A DNA stretch of 64,000 nucleotides from Maribacter sp. PR1 (GCF_028464145.1 NZ_JAQPCG010000005.1:358459-422458); one strand, 5' to 3'; positions 1 to 8,689 are shown, counted from the first letter of the stretch. Notes: generated from the sequence alone by a model not told the origin. Program-made: numbers and translations.

Positions 1-175
1 GCCTTCTTCGTTGATTATAAAAATCCAAAACTAATTCCGGATTTCTTTCAAAAGCTTCTGGAGTCGCCACTTCCATAACGTCGTGGCCTTCCCAAAGACC
101 ATCGGCATCCCTAAAAGTCTTTAGACCGCTCTCTGCACTTATTCCGGCCCCAGTGAGTACAACTATGTTTCTCAT
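1..175 (-). CDS. cobB: NAD-dependent protein deacylase (sirtuin), N-terminal fragment
   Basis: This is the first 58 codons of a gene cut by the window edge. It begins at the ATG whose complement ends at base 175. The translation opens with [18 protein letters not shown], followed by [15 protein letters not shown]. These are the GAGxSxxSGxxxFR nucleotide-binding loop and the following segment of Sir2 proteins. By family knowledge, bacterial CobB-type sirtuins remove acetyl or succinyl groups from lysines using NAD+ in the cytosol. The zinc-binding and catalytic-histidine regions lie outside the window, so the deacylase class cannot be checked. It is divergent from the trmH-like gene, with a 45-bp gap. 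Confidence 0.88.
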   Translation of the reverse strand, partial: MRNIVVLTGAGISAESGLKTFRDADGLWEGHDVMEVATPEAFERNPELVLDFYNQRRR

Positions 176-220
176 AAATACCTTTTACCCCAAAAATATA
201 CTTTTTATTATCTTGGTTAT

Positions 221-877
221 ATGGGAGACATTGAACTTTTGACCTATCTGGAAGGTTTTATTTCGGAGGAAAGAAAAGATCGGTTTATATCTATTTTAAA
301 AAATAGGACTAAATATATAACAGTAGCCATAGAGGATGTGTATCAAATGCATAATACGAGTGCGGTTATCCGAAGCTGTGAGTCTTTTGGTATTCAAGAG
401 GCTCACGTCATTGAGGGAAGATTTGGAAAGCGATTGGATAAAAACATTGCCATGGGAGCCCAGCAGTGGGTCGATATAAGTAGGTACGCCACTTCAACTG
501 AGGCCATAGACATTTTAAAAAGGGATGGATATAAAATTGTGGCAACAAGCCCGCATGCGGACAGTTCTTTGCTTACCGATTTTCAGTTGAACTCCCCAGT
601 TGTACTGTTTTTTGGTACGGAGAAGGAAGGTCTAAGCACAGAGGTTTTGGATAAAGCTGATATGTCACTAAAGATTCCTATGGTAGGTTTCACCGAAAGT
701 CTCAATATCTCGGTTTCTGCAGCTATAATCCTTCAAGATTTGACTTCAAAGTTGCGGAAAAGTAAACTTTCTTGGCGATTAACAGATGAAGAAATTATTC
801 AGAAACGGTTGGATTGGACCAAAAAATCCATCAAGAGTATCGAGGAAATTCTGATAAGATTTTACCAACCGGAATAA
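221..877 (+). CDS. trmH: tRNA (guanosine-18-2'-O)-methyltransferase, TrmH/SpoU family
   Basis: This 218-aa SPOUT methyltransferase transfers a methyl group from S-adenosylmethionine to a ribose 2'-OH in RNA. Motif 1 is NTSAVIRSCESFG, with the conserved Asn near residue 45 and Arg near 51. Motif 2 is LFFGTEKEGLS near residue 130. Motif 3 is ESLNISVSAAI near 160, which forms the trefoil knot. The C-terminal segment with RLDWTKKSIKSIEEIL matches the SpoU C-terminal extension typical of TrmH, and favours Gm18 of tRNA over the longer rRNA methyltransferases. The length is close to E. coli TrmH. Family assignment is firm; the exact target nucleotide is inferred. Confidence 0.83.
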   Translation: MGDIELLTYLEGFISEERKDRFISILKNRTKYITVAIEDVYQMHNTSAVIRSCESFGIQEAHVIEGRFGKRLDKNIAMGAQQWVDISRYATSTEAIDILKRDGYKIVATSPHADSSLLTDFQLNSPVVLFFGTEKEGLSTEVLDKADMSLKIPMVGFTESLNISVSAAIILQDLTSKLRKSKLSWRLTDEEIIQKRLDWTKKSIKSIEEILIRFYQPE

Positions 878-921
878 AATTTTTACTACTTTAGAAGAAC
901 AACCAACTAATTGAATAACAA

Positions 922-1449
922 ATGACTACGCTAATCTACATTATTATCGCAATTCTTGTACTGGTACTTTTATTGGCTGTAATTGCCCCAAAAAACTATG
1001 ATGTATCTCGAAGTATTAAAATTAAAAGTTCAAAGGACAAAATTTGGCCGTATTTAAAGTTTCTGGAAAAACAAAGGGAATGGTCGCCATGGGCCAAAAA
1101 AGACCCTGATATGGATACAAAACTGACCGGTACCGATGGAGAAGTGGGAGCTATTAGTTACTGGAATGGTAACAAAGAAGTAGGGGAGGGGGAGCAAGAA
1201 ATAACGGGTTTGGTTGAAGGTGAAAGAGCCGAAGGGAAACTACGTTTCTTTAAACCTATGAAATCACAGTCGGACTGTTATTTAATACTCGACGAATCCT
1301 CCTCGGAAAATAGCAAGGTAACCTGGGGTTTTAAGGGTAAAAGTTCATTTCCTTTCAGTGTAATGCTTCTTTTCATGAGTATGGACAAAATGGTGGGAAA
1401 GGACTTTGAAGAGGGCTTGCAAATGCTCAAAAATAAGATGGAGTCTTAA
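922..1449 (+). CDS. Membrane-anchored SRPBCC (START/Bet v1-like) family protein
   Basis: A 175-aa protein with one N-terminal hydrophobic helix (residues about 3-22, IYIIIAILVLVLLLAVI). A soluble domain follows with the pattern of polyketide cyclase/SRPBCC proteins: SRSIKIKSSKDKIWPYL near the start of the fold, a WSPWAKKDP segment, and an amphipathic C-terminal helix. SRPBCC domains enclose a hydrophobic ligand pocket, but no ligand can be read from the sequence. It starts 44 bp after trmH and ends 10 bp before the convergent phosphoesterase gene. Expected to be tethered to the inner membrane. Function unknown. Confidence 0.75.
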   Translation: MTTLIYIIIAILVLVLLLAVIAPKNYDVSRSIKIKSSKDKIWPYLKFLEKQREWSPWAKKDPDMDTKLTGTDGEVGAISYWNGNKEVGEGEQEITGLVEGERAEGKLRFFKPMKSQSDCYLILDESSSENSKVTWGFKGKSSFPFSVMLLFMSMDKMVGKDFEEGLQMLKNKMES

Positions 1450-1459
1450 GCTGATTTAA

Positions 1460-2281
1460 TTAAATATAGAAAATCGATGCCTCGGCCCTTGCCCAAAATC
1501 TTATGGGTAAAATAGTGGTTCCAATTCCTTTGGAAACATACATAGAAATTTCCTTGGTTTTATACCATCCTTTCAAATAAATACCACTGCCTGAAGGTTT
1601 AAACAACTCCTTTCCAAAGAAGGTAATCTGTCCTCCGTGGGTATGTCCAGATAGGATACATTTTATATTTAGATATTGTTCACTATTTTGTTCACCAATG
1701 GTATCACTATATTCTGGACAATGATTAAGGACAACAGTTTCTAAACTTTTATCATTAAGGGTTGAAATTGATTTCGCAAAATCCGCATTGCCACCCACGA
1801 AATCATCAATTCCTAAAATATTAATTTTCCTATGGCCTTTTATAAGCTCGTAATTTTGGTTGATCAGGACTATACCGTTATACCTTTTTACGATTGTTTT
1901 AAAATCCTCTAGAGGTACTTTTCCGCTATACTCTTTATTACCGTAAATGAAAATTTTAGGGATTTTGTCATCGAAAAGGCCCAAATATTCATTCAATAAG
2001 TTTAACCGACTTTTTCTTGTTATGGTGTCCCCGGTAAAAAGCAAAGCATCGGGCATTAGGTCGTTTACCTTTTCCGCAATCGAAGTAAGTGCGGAATGTA
2101 CTTCCCTCAAATGTATATCTGATAATTGTACAAGCTTGATTTTCTCCTGTCCACCATCTGACAAATCAAAATCTGTCCACTGAATTATATATTTTTCAAA
2201 CCAAAAAGCGTCTAAAACTATTAAACCACTTAAACCTAGTATATATGCAAATAGCCTTTTAAAAAATGTTCGTCTTCTCAT
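1460..2281 (-). CDS. Calcineurin-like metallophosphoesterase (YkuE-like), catalytic His replaced by Lys
   Basis: This 273-aa protein has an N-terminal hydrophobic helix (about residues 10-26), followed by a calcineurin-like phosphoesterase fold. The metal-ligand motifs are readable: LSDIHLR (D55, H57), GDTI (D85), GNKE (N115), LNHCPE (H187) and SGHTHGGQ (H213, H215). The usual GNH(D/E) motif reads GNKE, so the histidine that normally helps protonate the leaving group is lysine 116. The second Asp of GDxxD is also absent. All seven expected metal positions appear kept. Relatives such as YkuE act on phosphodiesters or lipid headgroups at the membrane; whether this protein is active is unclear. 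Confidence 0.85.
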   Translation of the reverse strand: MRRRTFFKRLFAYILGLSGLIVLDAFWFEKYIIQWTDFDLSDGGQEKIKLVQLSDIHLREVHSALTSIAEKVNDLMPDALLFTGDTITRKSRLNLLNEYLGLFDDKIPKIFIYGNKEYSGKVPLEDFKTIVKRYNGIVLINQNYELIKGHRKINILGIDDFVGGNADFAKSISTLNDKSLETVVLNHCPEYSDTIGEQNSEQYLNIKCILSGHTHGGQITFFGKELFKPSGSGIYLKGWYKTKEISMYVSKGIGTTILPIRFWARAEASIFYI

Positions 2282-2324
2282 TCAAATTTCTCACCATCAA
2301 TCTAATACCCTTAACCAAATTACT

Positions 2325-4019
2325 TTATTCCTTTACTTCAAGTAAGGCAATATCATAATTATTATCTAGCATCACTTTTCCGTTTTGCACCGTCACCTCC
2401 GTTTGTGAATAGGTATCGTAAAGTATTGTTCCATCGCCAAAAAATCCTTTTACCCAAAGTGATTTTTTACCATTTGGCAAGTCTAACCCCACTACAACTT
2501 TATCCCTGATATCTCCGTTCATATAGGTTCTGCCAAAGGTATATGGGGCTTTGGCCAATCTACGATGCCTCCCCGCGCCAATAGCGATATGATTATTTCT
2601 GAATTTACCTAACTTTCTCCAGTGGGCCAAAATATCCTGTTTTTGCTCAAGGGAATCCAATTCTTCCCAATTCATAAAGGAACGTAGGGTAGCGTCTCCT
2701 TCTGTGCTATCAATGACCAAACTTCTTGCCGTTTCATCACCATAGTATATCTGTGAGGCTCCAGGAGTAAGTAATAGCACATTAGCAGCCCTTTTAGGGT
2801 GCTGTCTTTCTTTATCAAACGGACTGCCATCATCATGGGAGGTCAAGTAGTTTAAGATACTTTTACCTTTTAATTTGGTACGTAACAGTTTATTGTATTT
2901 GTTGAAAATAGAATCATACGCTTTTGTAGCGTCAGCCTTAAGTTCAAAGTTGATGAGACTTTTAAAACCGTTGTCAAAGTAGTCTACTTTTTTATCTCCA
3001 AAGTCGTAATTCCTACCATTGGAAATACCATAACCATAAACTTCCCCCACCATGTAGAAAGGTGAATCATCCAAAACGGAATTAGGATGCTTTCTTTTCC
3101 AGGTCTCAAAGGCATAGGAGGCTTCTTTTTCCAAATCCGCCCATGCATTTTCGTTTACATGTTTCACCGTATCCACCCTAAAACCATCAACACCAAATTC
3201 ATGGATGTAATCCGTTAACCATTTAATAATGTAAAATCGGGGTGCTCTGGGGTATCCGGTACGTTCAAAAAATAATTGAAGTTCGTCCAATTCCTCACTT
3301 AGTCTTCCTTCCTTTTTCCACTTGGCCAATAAATGGTCCGGTAGGTTTACATTTTCATCACTACGGGTAATTATATCAGGTAGATTATTCACCAAGGTGC
3401 AATCGGTTGTATTTTCATAATTGGTAAATTGGCAAGTAGGTTCGGTAATTACCCACTCTTCTGGCCACACGGGATCTTCATCTGTAACTGGGCCTGTGTG
3501 ATTTAAAACAACATCCATCAAAATCCGTATTCCATGCTCATGAGCTGTTTTAATAAGTTCTTCTAAATCTTTGTTAGTTCCAAAATTAGGGTCTAGTGCT
3601 GTCCAGTCTTTTGCCCAATATCCATGGTAGGCATACGTATTACCGGTCCCTTCATCCGTATCTCCATGAATTTGCTCAACAACTGGAGTAAACCAGATTG
3701 CATTTACTCCTAGCTCATTAAAATAGCCCTCCTTGATTTTTTCGGTAATTCCTTGGATATCACCCCCCAAAAAACCTCTCAACTTTCCTGTTGTATTATC
3801 TCGCCCAAAATTCAGGTCATTTTCTGGATTTCCATTGTTGAACCTATCGGTCATTAAGAAATAAATGTTGGCACCTTCCCAAGCGAAGGGTTTTTTTACT
3901 TGGGAAATAGAGGTATCCTCGTTACTTGCGATTACTTTGACTGTTTCTTTTTTTTCCATTTTACAGGAAAGGAACAGTAAAGAAAGAAACAGGGTGAAAA
4001 AGGTGTGTTTCATTTGCAT
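2325..4019 (-). CDS. Glycoside hydrolase family 13 alpha-amylase lipoprotein
   Basis: A 564-aa alpha-amylase-family protein predicted to be a lipoprotein: the N-terminus has a hydrophobic stretch ending in LLFLSC, with the lipidated Cys at about residue 19. GH13 conserved regions are visible: DVVLNHTG (region I, ~169), GFRVDTVKH with the nucleophile Asp ~283, MVGEVYG with the acid/base Glu ~326, and YLTSHDDG with the transition-state Asp ~396. A beta-sandwich-like C-terminal domain follows. It probably cleaves alpha-1,4-glucans at the cell surface or in the periplasm, in the manner of SusA-type enzymes. No susCD pair is adjacent. Either of two nearby ATG codons (MQM) could start it. Confidence 0.92.
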   Translation of the reverse strand: MQMKHTFFTLFLSLLFLSCKMEKKETVKVIASNEDTSISQVKKPFAWEGANIYFLMTDRFNNGNPENDLNFGRDNTTGKLRGFLGGDIQGITEKIKEGYFNELGVNAIWFTPVVEQIHGDTDEGTGNTYAYHGYWAKDWTALDPNFGTNKDLEELIKTAHEHGIRILMDVVLNHTGPVTDEDPVWPEEWVITEPTCQFTNYENTTDCTLVNNLPDIITRSDENVNLPDHLLAKWKKEGRLSEELDELQLFFERTGYPRAPRFYIIKWLTDYIHEFGVDGFRVDTVKHVNENAWADLEKEASYAFETWKRKHPNSVLDDSPFYMVGEVYGYGISNGRNYDFGDKKVDYFDNGFKSLINFELKADATKAYDSIFNKYNKLLRTKLKGKSILNYLTSHDDGSPFDKERQHPKRAANVLLLTPGASQIYYGDETARSLVIDSTEGDATLRSFMNWEELDSLEQKQDILAHWRKLGKFRNNHIAIGAGRHRRLAKAPYTFGRTYMNGDIRDKVVVGLDLPNGKKSLWVKGFFGDGTILYDTYSQTEVTVQNGKVMLDNNYDIALLEVKE

Positions 4020-4064
4020 TTTGTATTTGGTTAAAGCTATAAAATGCAGATGGAAGTCGAAAAT

Positions 4065-4835
4065 TTATTTTTTTCTATTCAGGACCTTAAACTCTTCATA
4101 GCAACTACTAATTGCATCTAAAATCTGAAGGTCATTGGCAGTGGTAATAAAGGACTTTGAATAATTACAATTATTAAGTATGTCCTGAATATCCATCTTA
4201 TCCAATTGTAGAAGCTCCATCAAGGTTTCTCGGTCGAATTTTGAGGCGAGTAAATCCCTTATTTGGTCATCCTCTTTCATTTGCCTTAATTTTCGCATTT
4301 GATTGGGTTTTTTACCAAATAAGTTTCTTAGTAAATCGGCAGGGTTTAAAATTGCACCCAATACTTTTGTAACGGCACTGGGGTTTTTGTTTCCTCCCTC
4401 ATATCCTACGGATAAGCCGGATATGCTATATTGATACGCATTATTAATAGGAAGGTTTTTTACGTCAATCTCCAAGTATCCCGTTAGTTGATAGGGTCTA
4501 ACAATAACTTCTTCGAGTGCGTAGGCCAATTCGGTAAGGGCTATCTCCGTATTTTCAAATTTGAACATATCGTTGGTAACCCTTATTTTCTGGGATTTAA
4601 AACCTAAATATGAAAAATATAATGTGTCATTGACTGCAGCAGAAATTGAAAATTGGCCATCCTCATTGGTGATGGTGCCCACTACCTGATTTAGGTTGAC
4701 CACATGGACACTCTCCATGGGAGCATCAGTCTGTGCGTTTTTCACAATGGCTTTAATGATATCGACTTCAGGAAGATCCTGTGAGAAGCCTAGTAGACTA
4801 CAAAAACAAAAAATCCCTACAAAAATACTACGCAT
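4065..4835 (-). CDS. Carboxypeptidase-regulatory-like domain protein, exported
   Basis: This 256-aa protein has a cleavable-looking signal peptide (MRSIFVGIFCFCSLLGFS-QD). Near residues 28-110 it has a CarboxypepD_reg-like beta-sandwich domain, with the usual pattern of a modification statement, VNLNQVVGTITNEDGQFSI, and then DTLYFSYLGFKSQKI. The same domain sits at the N-terminus of SusC-type receptors, but here no barrel follows. The C-terminal half is charged and helical (KPNQMRKLRQMKEDDQI). It was not recognised as a named family beyond the first domain. It is probably periplasmic or attached to the outer membrane. It lies between the amylase and the helicase gene, separated from the latter by a terminator. 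Confidence 0.75.
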   Translation of the reverse strand: MRSIFVGIFCFCSLLGFSQDLPEVDIIKAIVKNAQTDAPMESVHVVNLNQVVGTITNEDGQFSISAAVNDTLYFSYLGFKSQKIRVTNDMFKFENTEIALTELAYALEEVIVRPYQLTGYLEIDVKNLPINNAYQYSISGLSVGYEGGNKNPSAVTKVLGAILNPADLLRNLFGKKPNQMRKLRQMKEDDQIRDLLASKFDRETLMELLQLDKMDIQDILNNCNYSKSFITTANDLQILDAISSCYEEFKVLNRKK

Positions 4836-4874
4836 AAACCTTCTGGCTGAAAAATTAAAGGTACAAACAAAATA

Positions 4875-4900
4875 AAAAAATACGCCGAAGCGTATTTTTT
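4875..4900 (-). terminator. Intrinsic terminator of the DEAD-box helicase gene
   Basis: An 11-bp perfect stem (AAAAAATACGC / GCGTATTTTTT) closes a CGAA tetraloop 14 bp beyond the helicase stop codon. A T-run follows on both strands. It separates the helicase transcript from the exported protein gene at 4065-4835. Confidence 0.85.
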
Positions 4901-4913
4901 AATATACAATTAA

Positions 4914-6701
4914 CTAAAAGAAATCACCTTTTCTTTTCTTGCTCCTTCTCTTTCCGGAATTTGGATTTTTTGAATTTCCTCTATCTCTTCCTTTTCCGCG
5001 ACCTCTATCTTCGTTTCTTGGTCCTTTCTTTCTTTTTCCTTTATCCCTGAAACTTTTGCCGCGACGATTTCCGCCACCGCCTCCGCCGCCTGGATTTTTG
5101 GATATTTCAACATTAACAAAGCGACCATCGACCTTGAATTCTGTAAAGGTGCTTAGTATTTGCTCTGTAACTTCGGCCTCGGTATTGAAAAACGAAAAAC
5201 TTTCCTTTACATCTACTTTATAGACATCCTCTTTTCCAAGACCAACAGTATCCCTAATGAAGTCCTTTAAGGACATCCAATCGTATCCATCTTTTTCGCC
5301 AACATTAATAAAATAACGGACGGAGCCATTACTATTAAACGAGGTATCGCTTTTACCTGAATCACTAGAGCGATCAGGCGAGGTGTTTAAGTCTTTTGTT
5401 TTATTGTAATAGTTGTAAAACCTGGTAAATTCAACAGAAACAATTTTCTTAATCAGTTCTTCACGGTCTATACCTTGTAGAACATCATTGATTGCGGGTA
5501 AATAACTATCTACGTCATTATTGATTTTAGTATCCTTTATCTTATTGGCCAGATGATACAATTGTATCTCACAAATCTCCATTCCCGTTGGGATGTTCTT
5601 TTGTAGGAACTCTTGTTTTATTTTCTTTTCAATGGCCTTTATTTTTCGAAGCTCACTTCGAGTAACGATAACCATAGATATTCCAGATTTTCCAGCCCTA
5701 CCGGTTCTTCCACTACGGTGCGTATACGTTTCAATTTCATCCGGTAGTTGATAGTTGATAACATGGGTTATATCGTCAACATCGATACCTCTAGCCGCCA
5801 CATCCGTTGCTACCAACATTTGTATCTGCTTCTTTCTAAAAGCATTCATAACCAAGTCTCGCTGGTTCTGACTCAAATCACCATGTAAAGCTCCTGCATT
5901 ATAACCGTCTTCTATAAGTTTTTCCGCTACCTTTTGGGTGTCCCTCTTAGTTCTACAGAAAATAACTGAAAAGATATCGGGATTGGTATCCGCCAAACGT
6001 TTTAGTGCAGGATAACGGTCCCTACCACTAACTACATAATACTCGTGTTGAACGGTTGACGCTCCTGAGTTCTTTGCACCCACAGTTATCTCTTGAGGTG
6101 AGTGCATAAATTTCTTAGCAATTATCGATACCTCTTTGGGCATCGTTGCAGAAAATAACCAAGTAGATTTTTCATTGGGAGTATTGGAAAGTATATCCTG
6201 TATATCCTCAAAAAATCCCATGTTCAGCATTTCATCGGCCTCATCAAGTACGCAATAGTCTATTTTGGTGATATCCACCAAACCACGACCAATCATGTCC
6301 TTCATCCTTCCCGGAGTAGCAACTACAATTTGTGCCCCTCGTTTTATTTGTCTGGCCTGCTCAGTAATGCTGGCTCCTCCATAAATGGCTACAACACTAA
6401 TATTCTTTTCATATTTTGAATAGAGCTGCAGTTCATTGGTAATTTGCAAACATAGCTCTCTGGTCGGCGATAGAATCAGGCCTTGTGTAGTTCTACTGTT
6501 ACCATCGATTTTCTGAATTAAGGGAAACCCAAAAGCTGCGGTTTTTCCTGTCCCTGTTTGGGCAAGTGCCACTAGGTCCGTTTCACTTTCCAGTAGAATT
6601 GGGATTGCTTTTTCCTGTACTTCGGATGGGGTTTCGAATCCCATGTCCGATACAGCATCTAATAAGGACTTATCTAGTCCTAATGCTTCAAACTTTGTCA
6701 T
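4914..6701 (-). CDS. DEAD-box ATP-dependent RNA helicase with DbpA-type C-terminal domain
   Basis: This 595-aa helicase unwinds short RNA duplexes in cold adaptation, ribosome assembly and mRNA turnover (family knowledge). Visible motifs are the Q-motif region (FEALGLDKSLLDAV), motif I AQTGTGKTAAFG, motif II VLDEADEML, motif III SATMP and motif VI HRSGRTGRAG. A DbpA-like RNA-binding fold follows (about residues 465-545, containing RYFINVGEKDGYDWMSL). The tail is Gly/Arg/Lys-rich and probably binds RNA non-specifically. This layout matches DeaD/CshA-type enzymes of Bacteroidota. Transcription appears to start about 110 nt upstream, giving a long leader (see 6702-6823), in keeping with cold-shock control. 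Confidence 0.95.
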   Translation of the reverse strand: MTKFEALGLDKSLLDAVSDMGFETPSEVQEKAIPILLESETDLVALAQTGTGKTAAFGFPLIQKIDGNSRTTQGLILSPTRELCLQITNELQLYSKYEKNISVVAIYGGASITEQARQIKRGAQIVVATPGRMKDMIGRGLVDITKIDYCVLDEADEMLNMGFFEDIQDILSNTPNEKSTWLFSATMPKEVSIIAKKFMHSPQEITVGAKNSGASTVQHEYYVVSGRDRYPALKRLADTNPDIFSVIFCRTKRDTQKVAEKLIEDGYNAGALHGDLSQNQRDLVMNAFRKKQIQMLVATDVAARGIDVDDITHVINYQLPDEIETYTHRSGRTGRAGKSGISMVIVTRSELRKIKAIEKKIKQEFLQKNIPTGMEICEIQLYHLANKIKDTKINNDVDSYLPAINDVLQGIDREELIKKIVSVEFTRFYNYYNKTKDLNTSPDRSSDSGKSDTSFNSNGSVRYFINVGEKDGYDWMSLKDFIRDTVGLGKEDVYKVDVKESFSFFNTEAEVTEQILSTFTEFKVDGRFVNVEISKNPGGGGGGGNRRGKSFRDKGKRKKGPRNEDRGRGKGRDRGNSKNPNSGKRRSKKRKGDFF

Positions 6702-6815
6702 AATTATGTTATATACTAAATCGCAAATAAGAATGTTGCTTAGAGGGATTATTCGATATAACCTAATTTAGACTCGGCGCAACACATGCTATACCAGCGG
6801 CGTTTTACAAAGCGG
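6702..6815 (-). promoter_or_regulatory. Long, GC-richer 5' leader of the DEAD-box helicase mRNA
   Basis: Between the putative -7 element at 6816-6823 and the helicase ATG lie about 110 bases that look unlike the AT-rich intergenic DNA around them. The minus strand reads GCCGCTTTGTAAAACGCCGC, then GCTGGTATAGCATGTGTTGCGCCGAG, then an AT-rich segment. Cold-induced helicase genes often carry long regulatory leaders, so a structured leader is plausible. No defined Rfam class was recognised. Confidence 0.4.
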
Positions 6816-6823
6816 CAAAGGTA
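6816..6823 (-). promoter_or_regulatory. Putative -7 promoter element for the DEAD-box helicase
   Basis: The minus strand reads TACCTTTG, a match to the Bacteroidota sigma-A -7 consensus TAnnTTTG. It lies about 115 bp before the start codon. No clean TTTG was seen at the -33 position, so the assignment rests on the -7 box alone. Confidence 0.42.
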
Positions 6824-6864
6824 CTGTTAATAAACGAGATGGAATAATAAATCTTTATAAGGCT

Positions 6865-7509
6865 TCAAGGTGCAAGGCTATAGCCATAAATGGAAAGTAA
6901 AATACCCATTATCCCTGAAATAATCATAATGACGATAAAGGTTTTCTGTAATTTGGGGTTGTCATAAATTATGATGCAGACAGCACCGAGTACGATACTT
7001 ATTTGAAAAAAGAGCATACCCAAATCGAATTTTTTGGTGGCAAAATCATATTCGTCCGCTAGGCTTTCCCATTCGTTTATTCCTATGATTTTTCCCATTT
7101 CACCATCGAGGTCTTGCGCCCAATTTTCTTCGGCAATATTTGCTGAACCAATCAGTATTTCAGTTTTTTCGGAATCATATTTTTCTATTTGCCTCTCAAC
7201 ACTTGCTATCTTTCCTTCTATATTGATTATTTTATCTTCCTTGACCACCCCACTCTCCAAAAGTGCTTGTAGGTAATCCAATTCGCTTTCTTTTAGGCTT
7301 TCCTTTATACTTTTGGATTGGTACCAACTGGAGTAGTTTACTACTTTGTTGTGGGCAATCATCATTTCTTCTTCGAGCTCGCCATTGATCATTTGAGAAA
7401 TGGCCATTAACGCCGCAAAAAAAGCAATCAAAACACCACCGACAGCTTCTGCACGTTCTGAGGCAACTGAAACTTCTACTGTATCCAAGTTTGTTTTAGA
7501 TTGTAACAT
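6865..7509 (-). CDS. DUF4337-like membrane protein
   Basis: A 214-aa protein with three hydrophobic stretches: one near residues 22-42 (AVGGVLIAFFAALMAISQMI) and two at the C-terminus (about 162-185 and 188-210). The segment between is soluble and helical and contains NKVVNYSSWYQSKSIKESL. The W-x-x-[YF]-Q-[AS]-K-S-[IL] pattern after the first helix is characteristic of DUF4337 proteins. No function is established for this family. Its start overlaps the 3' end of rdgB by 14 bp, so the two are probably co-transcribed. Confidence 0.7.
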   Translation of the reverse strand: MLQSKTNLDTVEVSVASERAEAVGGVLIAFFAALMAISQMINGELEEEMMIAHNKVVNYSSWYQSKSIKESLKESELDYLQALLESGVVKEDKIINIEGKIASVERQIEKYDSEKTEILIGSANIAEENWAQDLDGEMGKIIGINEWESLADEYDFATKKFDLGMLFFQISIVLGAVCIIIYDNPKLQKTFIVIMIISGIMGILLSIYGYSLAP

Positions 7510-8083
7510 GATTGGATTGTAAATAAGTTATCAACTTGGAAAATGCTTTTCCTCTATGGCCTATTTCATTTTTTGTTTCAATAGGTAGTTCGGCAAATGT
7601 TTCTGTATAACCATTTGGTAGGAAAATTGGGTCATATCCAAAACCTTGGATTCCTTTCTTGGTATGGGTTATTTTTCCTTGAACAGAACCTTTAAAAAAT
7701 TGGGTTTCACCATTTAGGTTTAATGCGATGACAGTTTTAAAACTTGCAGACCGATCTTTTTTGGTTTCTAGGCTCTTTAATAACTTATCCATATTGGCCT
7801 GGGCATCATTTTCTTTACCCGCATACCTTGCGGAATATACTCCCGGTTCACCGTTTAGGGAGTCGACAACCAACCCGGAGTCGTCGGCAAAACATGGGAG
7901 TTTATATTTTTGGTACACGTAGTCCGATTTTAATTTTGCGTTTCCTTGTAGGGTTTCAGCGGTCTCAGGTATGGACTCGGTACATCCTATTTCGTTTAAT
8001 GAAACGAGGTCGATGTTAGGTGGTAAGAGCTTCTTTATTTCCCTCAGTTTATTTTGGTTCTGGGTAGCAAAAACAAGTTTCAT
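7496..8083 (-). CDS. rdgB: dITP/XTP pyrophosphatase (non-canonical purine NTP pyrophosphatase)
   Basis: This HAM1/RdgB enzyme (about 195 aa) hydrolyses dITP, ITP and XTP to the monophosphates and so keeps deaminated purines out of DNA and RNA. Signature segments are FATQNQNKLREIKK at the start, FADDSGLVVDSLNGEPGVYS with the catalytic acidic residues, GFGYDPIFLP, and GHRGKAFSKL near the end. The start is placed at the ATG ending at 8083, giving MKLVFATQ. A longer reading frame begins at a TTG three codons upstream but adds nothing conserved. It overlaps the DUF4337 gene by 14 bp. Confidence 0.93.
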   Translation of the reverse strand: MKLVFATQNQNKLREIKKLLPPNIDLVSLNEIGCTESIPETAETLQGNAKLKSDYVYQKYKLPCFADDSGLVVDSLNGEPGVYSARYAGKENDAQANMDKLLKSLETKKDRSASFKTVIALNLNGETQFFKGSVQGKITHTKKGIQGFGYDPIFLPNGYTETFAELPIETKNEIGHRGKAFSKLITYLQSNHVTI

Positions 8084-8144
8084 TCTGCGCAATTATTCAA
8101 TAGTTTTAGGTAAATGTCAGCGCCAAAAATAGTAATTTTATCAT

Positions 8145-8597
8145 ATGGAGTTAAAAGTGCCGCCAGTATTGGTGTTTTTTAGTTTTACGTTTATAATGTA
8201 TTTGGTCGGTAGGTTTTTACCGGTAGGGTTTTTCGATTTTTTTGGCCGATTTCTTTTAGCGAAAATATTAATTGGTTTGGCCGGTCTTATTGGTTTAGTG
8301 TCACTGATTCAATTTTTTAGGACCAAGACTACTGTAGACCCTATCAATCCTCAAAAAGTTAGTCGGTTGGTGACTTCTGGTTTATATAAGTATTCTAGAA
8401 ACCCGATGTATCTAGCGCTTTTATTACTGTTGTTGGGTTTTGGTCTTTTTCAGGGAAATGCTTTCAATACCTTGGTTGCCGCTGGTTTTGTGTGGTATAT
8501 GAATCGTTTTCAAATTATCCCGGAAGAAAGAATACTGCTCGATAAATTTGGAAAGGATTACAAAACGTATTTAACGGCCACTAGGAGATGGTTTTGA
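8145..8597 (+). CDS. Isoprenylcysteine carboxyl methyltransferase-like membrane protein
   Basis: A 150-aa integral membrane protein with about four hydrophobic segments. The C-terminal half carries the ICMT/PEMT signature: SRNPMYLALLLLLLG, then VWYMNRFQIIPEERILLDKFG and a final KDYKTYLTATRRWF. The family uses S-adenosylmethionine to methylate carboxyl groups or lipids at the membrane. Bacterial members have mostly unknown substrates because bacteria lack prenylated CaaX proteins. It is divergent from rdgB, with a 61-bp gap. Confidence 0.82.
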   Translation: MELKVPPVLVFFSFTFIMYLVGRFLPVGFFDFFGRFLLAKILIGLAGLIGLVSLIQFFRTKTTVDPINPQKVSRLVTSGLYKYSRNPMYLALLLLLLGFGLFQGNAFNTLVAAGFVWYMNRFQIIPEERILLDKFGKDYKTYLTATRRWF

Positions 8598-8624
8598 AAA
8601 AGGTCGTTCAATTACTTGAATAAT

Positions 8625-8642
8625 TAATATTACATAATATTA
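8625..8642. repeat. Tandem 8-bp palindromes upstream of the SatD gene, possible operator
   Basis: The sequence TAATATTA CA TAATATTA contains the same self-complementary 8-mer twice, separated by 2 bp and centred about 56 bp before the SatD ATG. SatD ends in a helix-turn-helix, so it could be an autoregulatory operator. The surrounding DNA is very AT-rich, which weakens the case. Confidence 0.3.
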
Positions 8643-8689
8643 TCTATTTAGCTTATAAGTTTATATATTAGCTTTTTAAATAATATATT

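Noticed and set aside
4910..5223. Repetitive charged or proline-rich frames over the helicase 3' end
   Set aside because: They arise from the low-complexity Gly/Arg/Lys tail of the helicase read in other frames.
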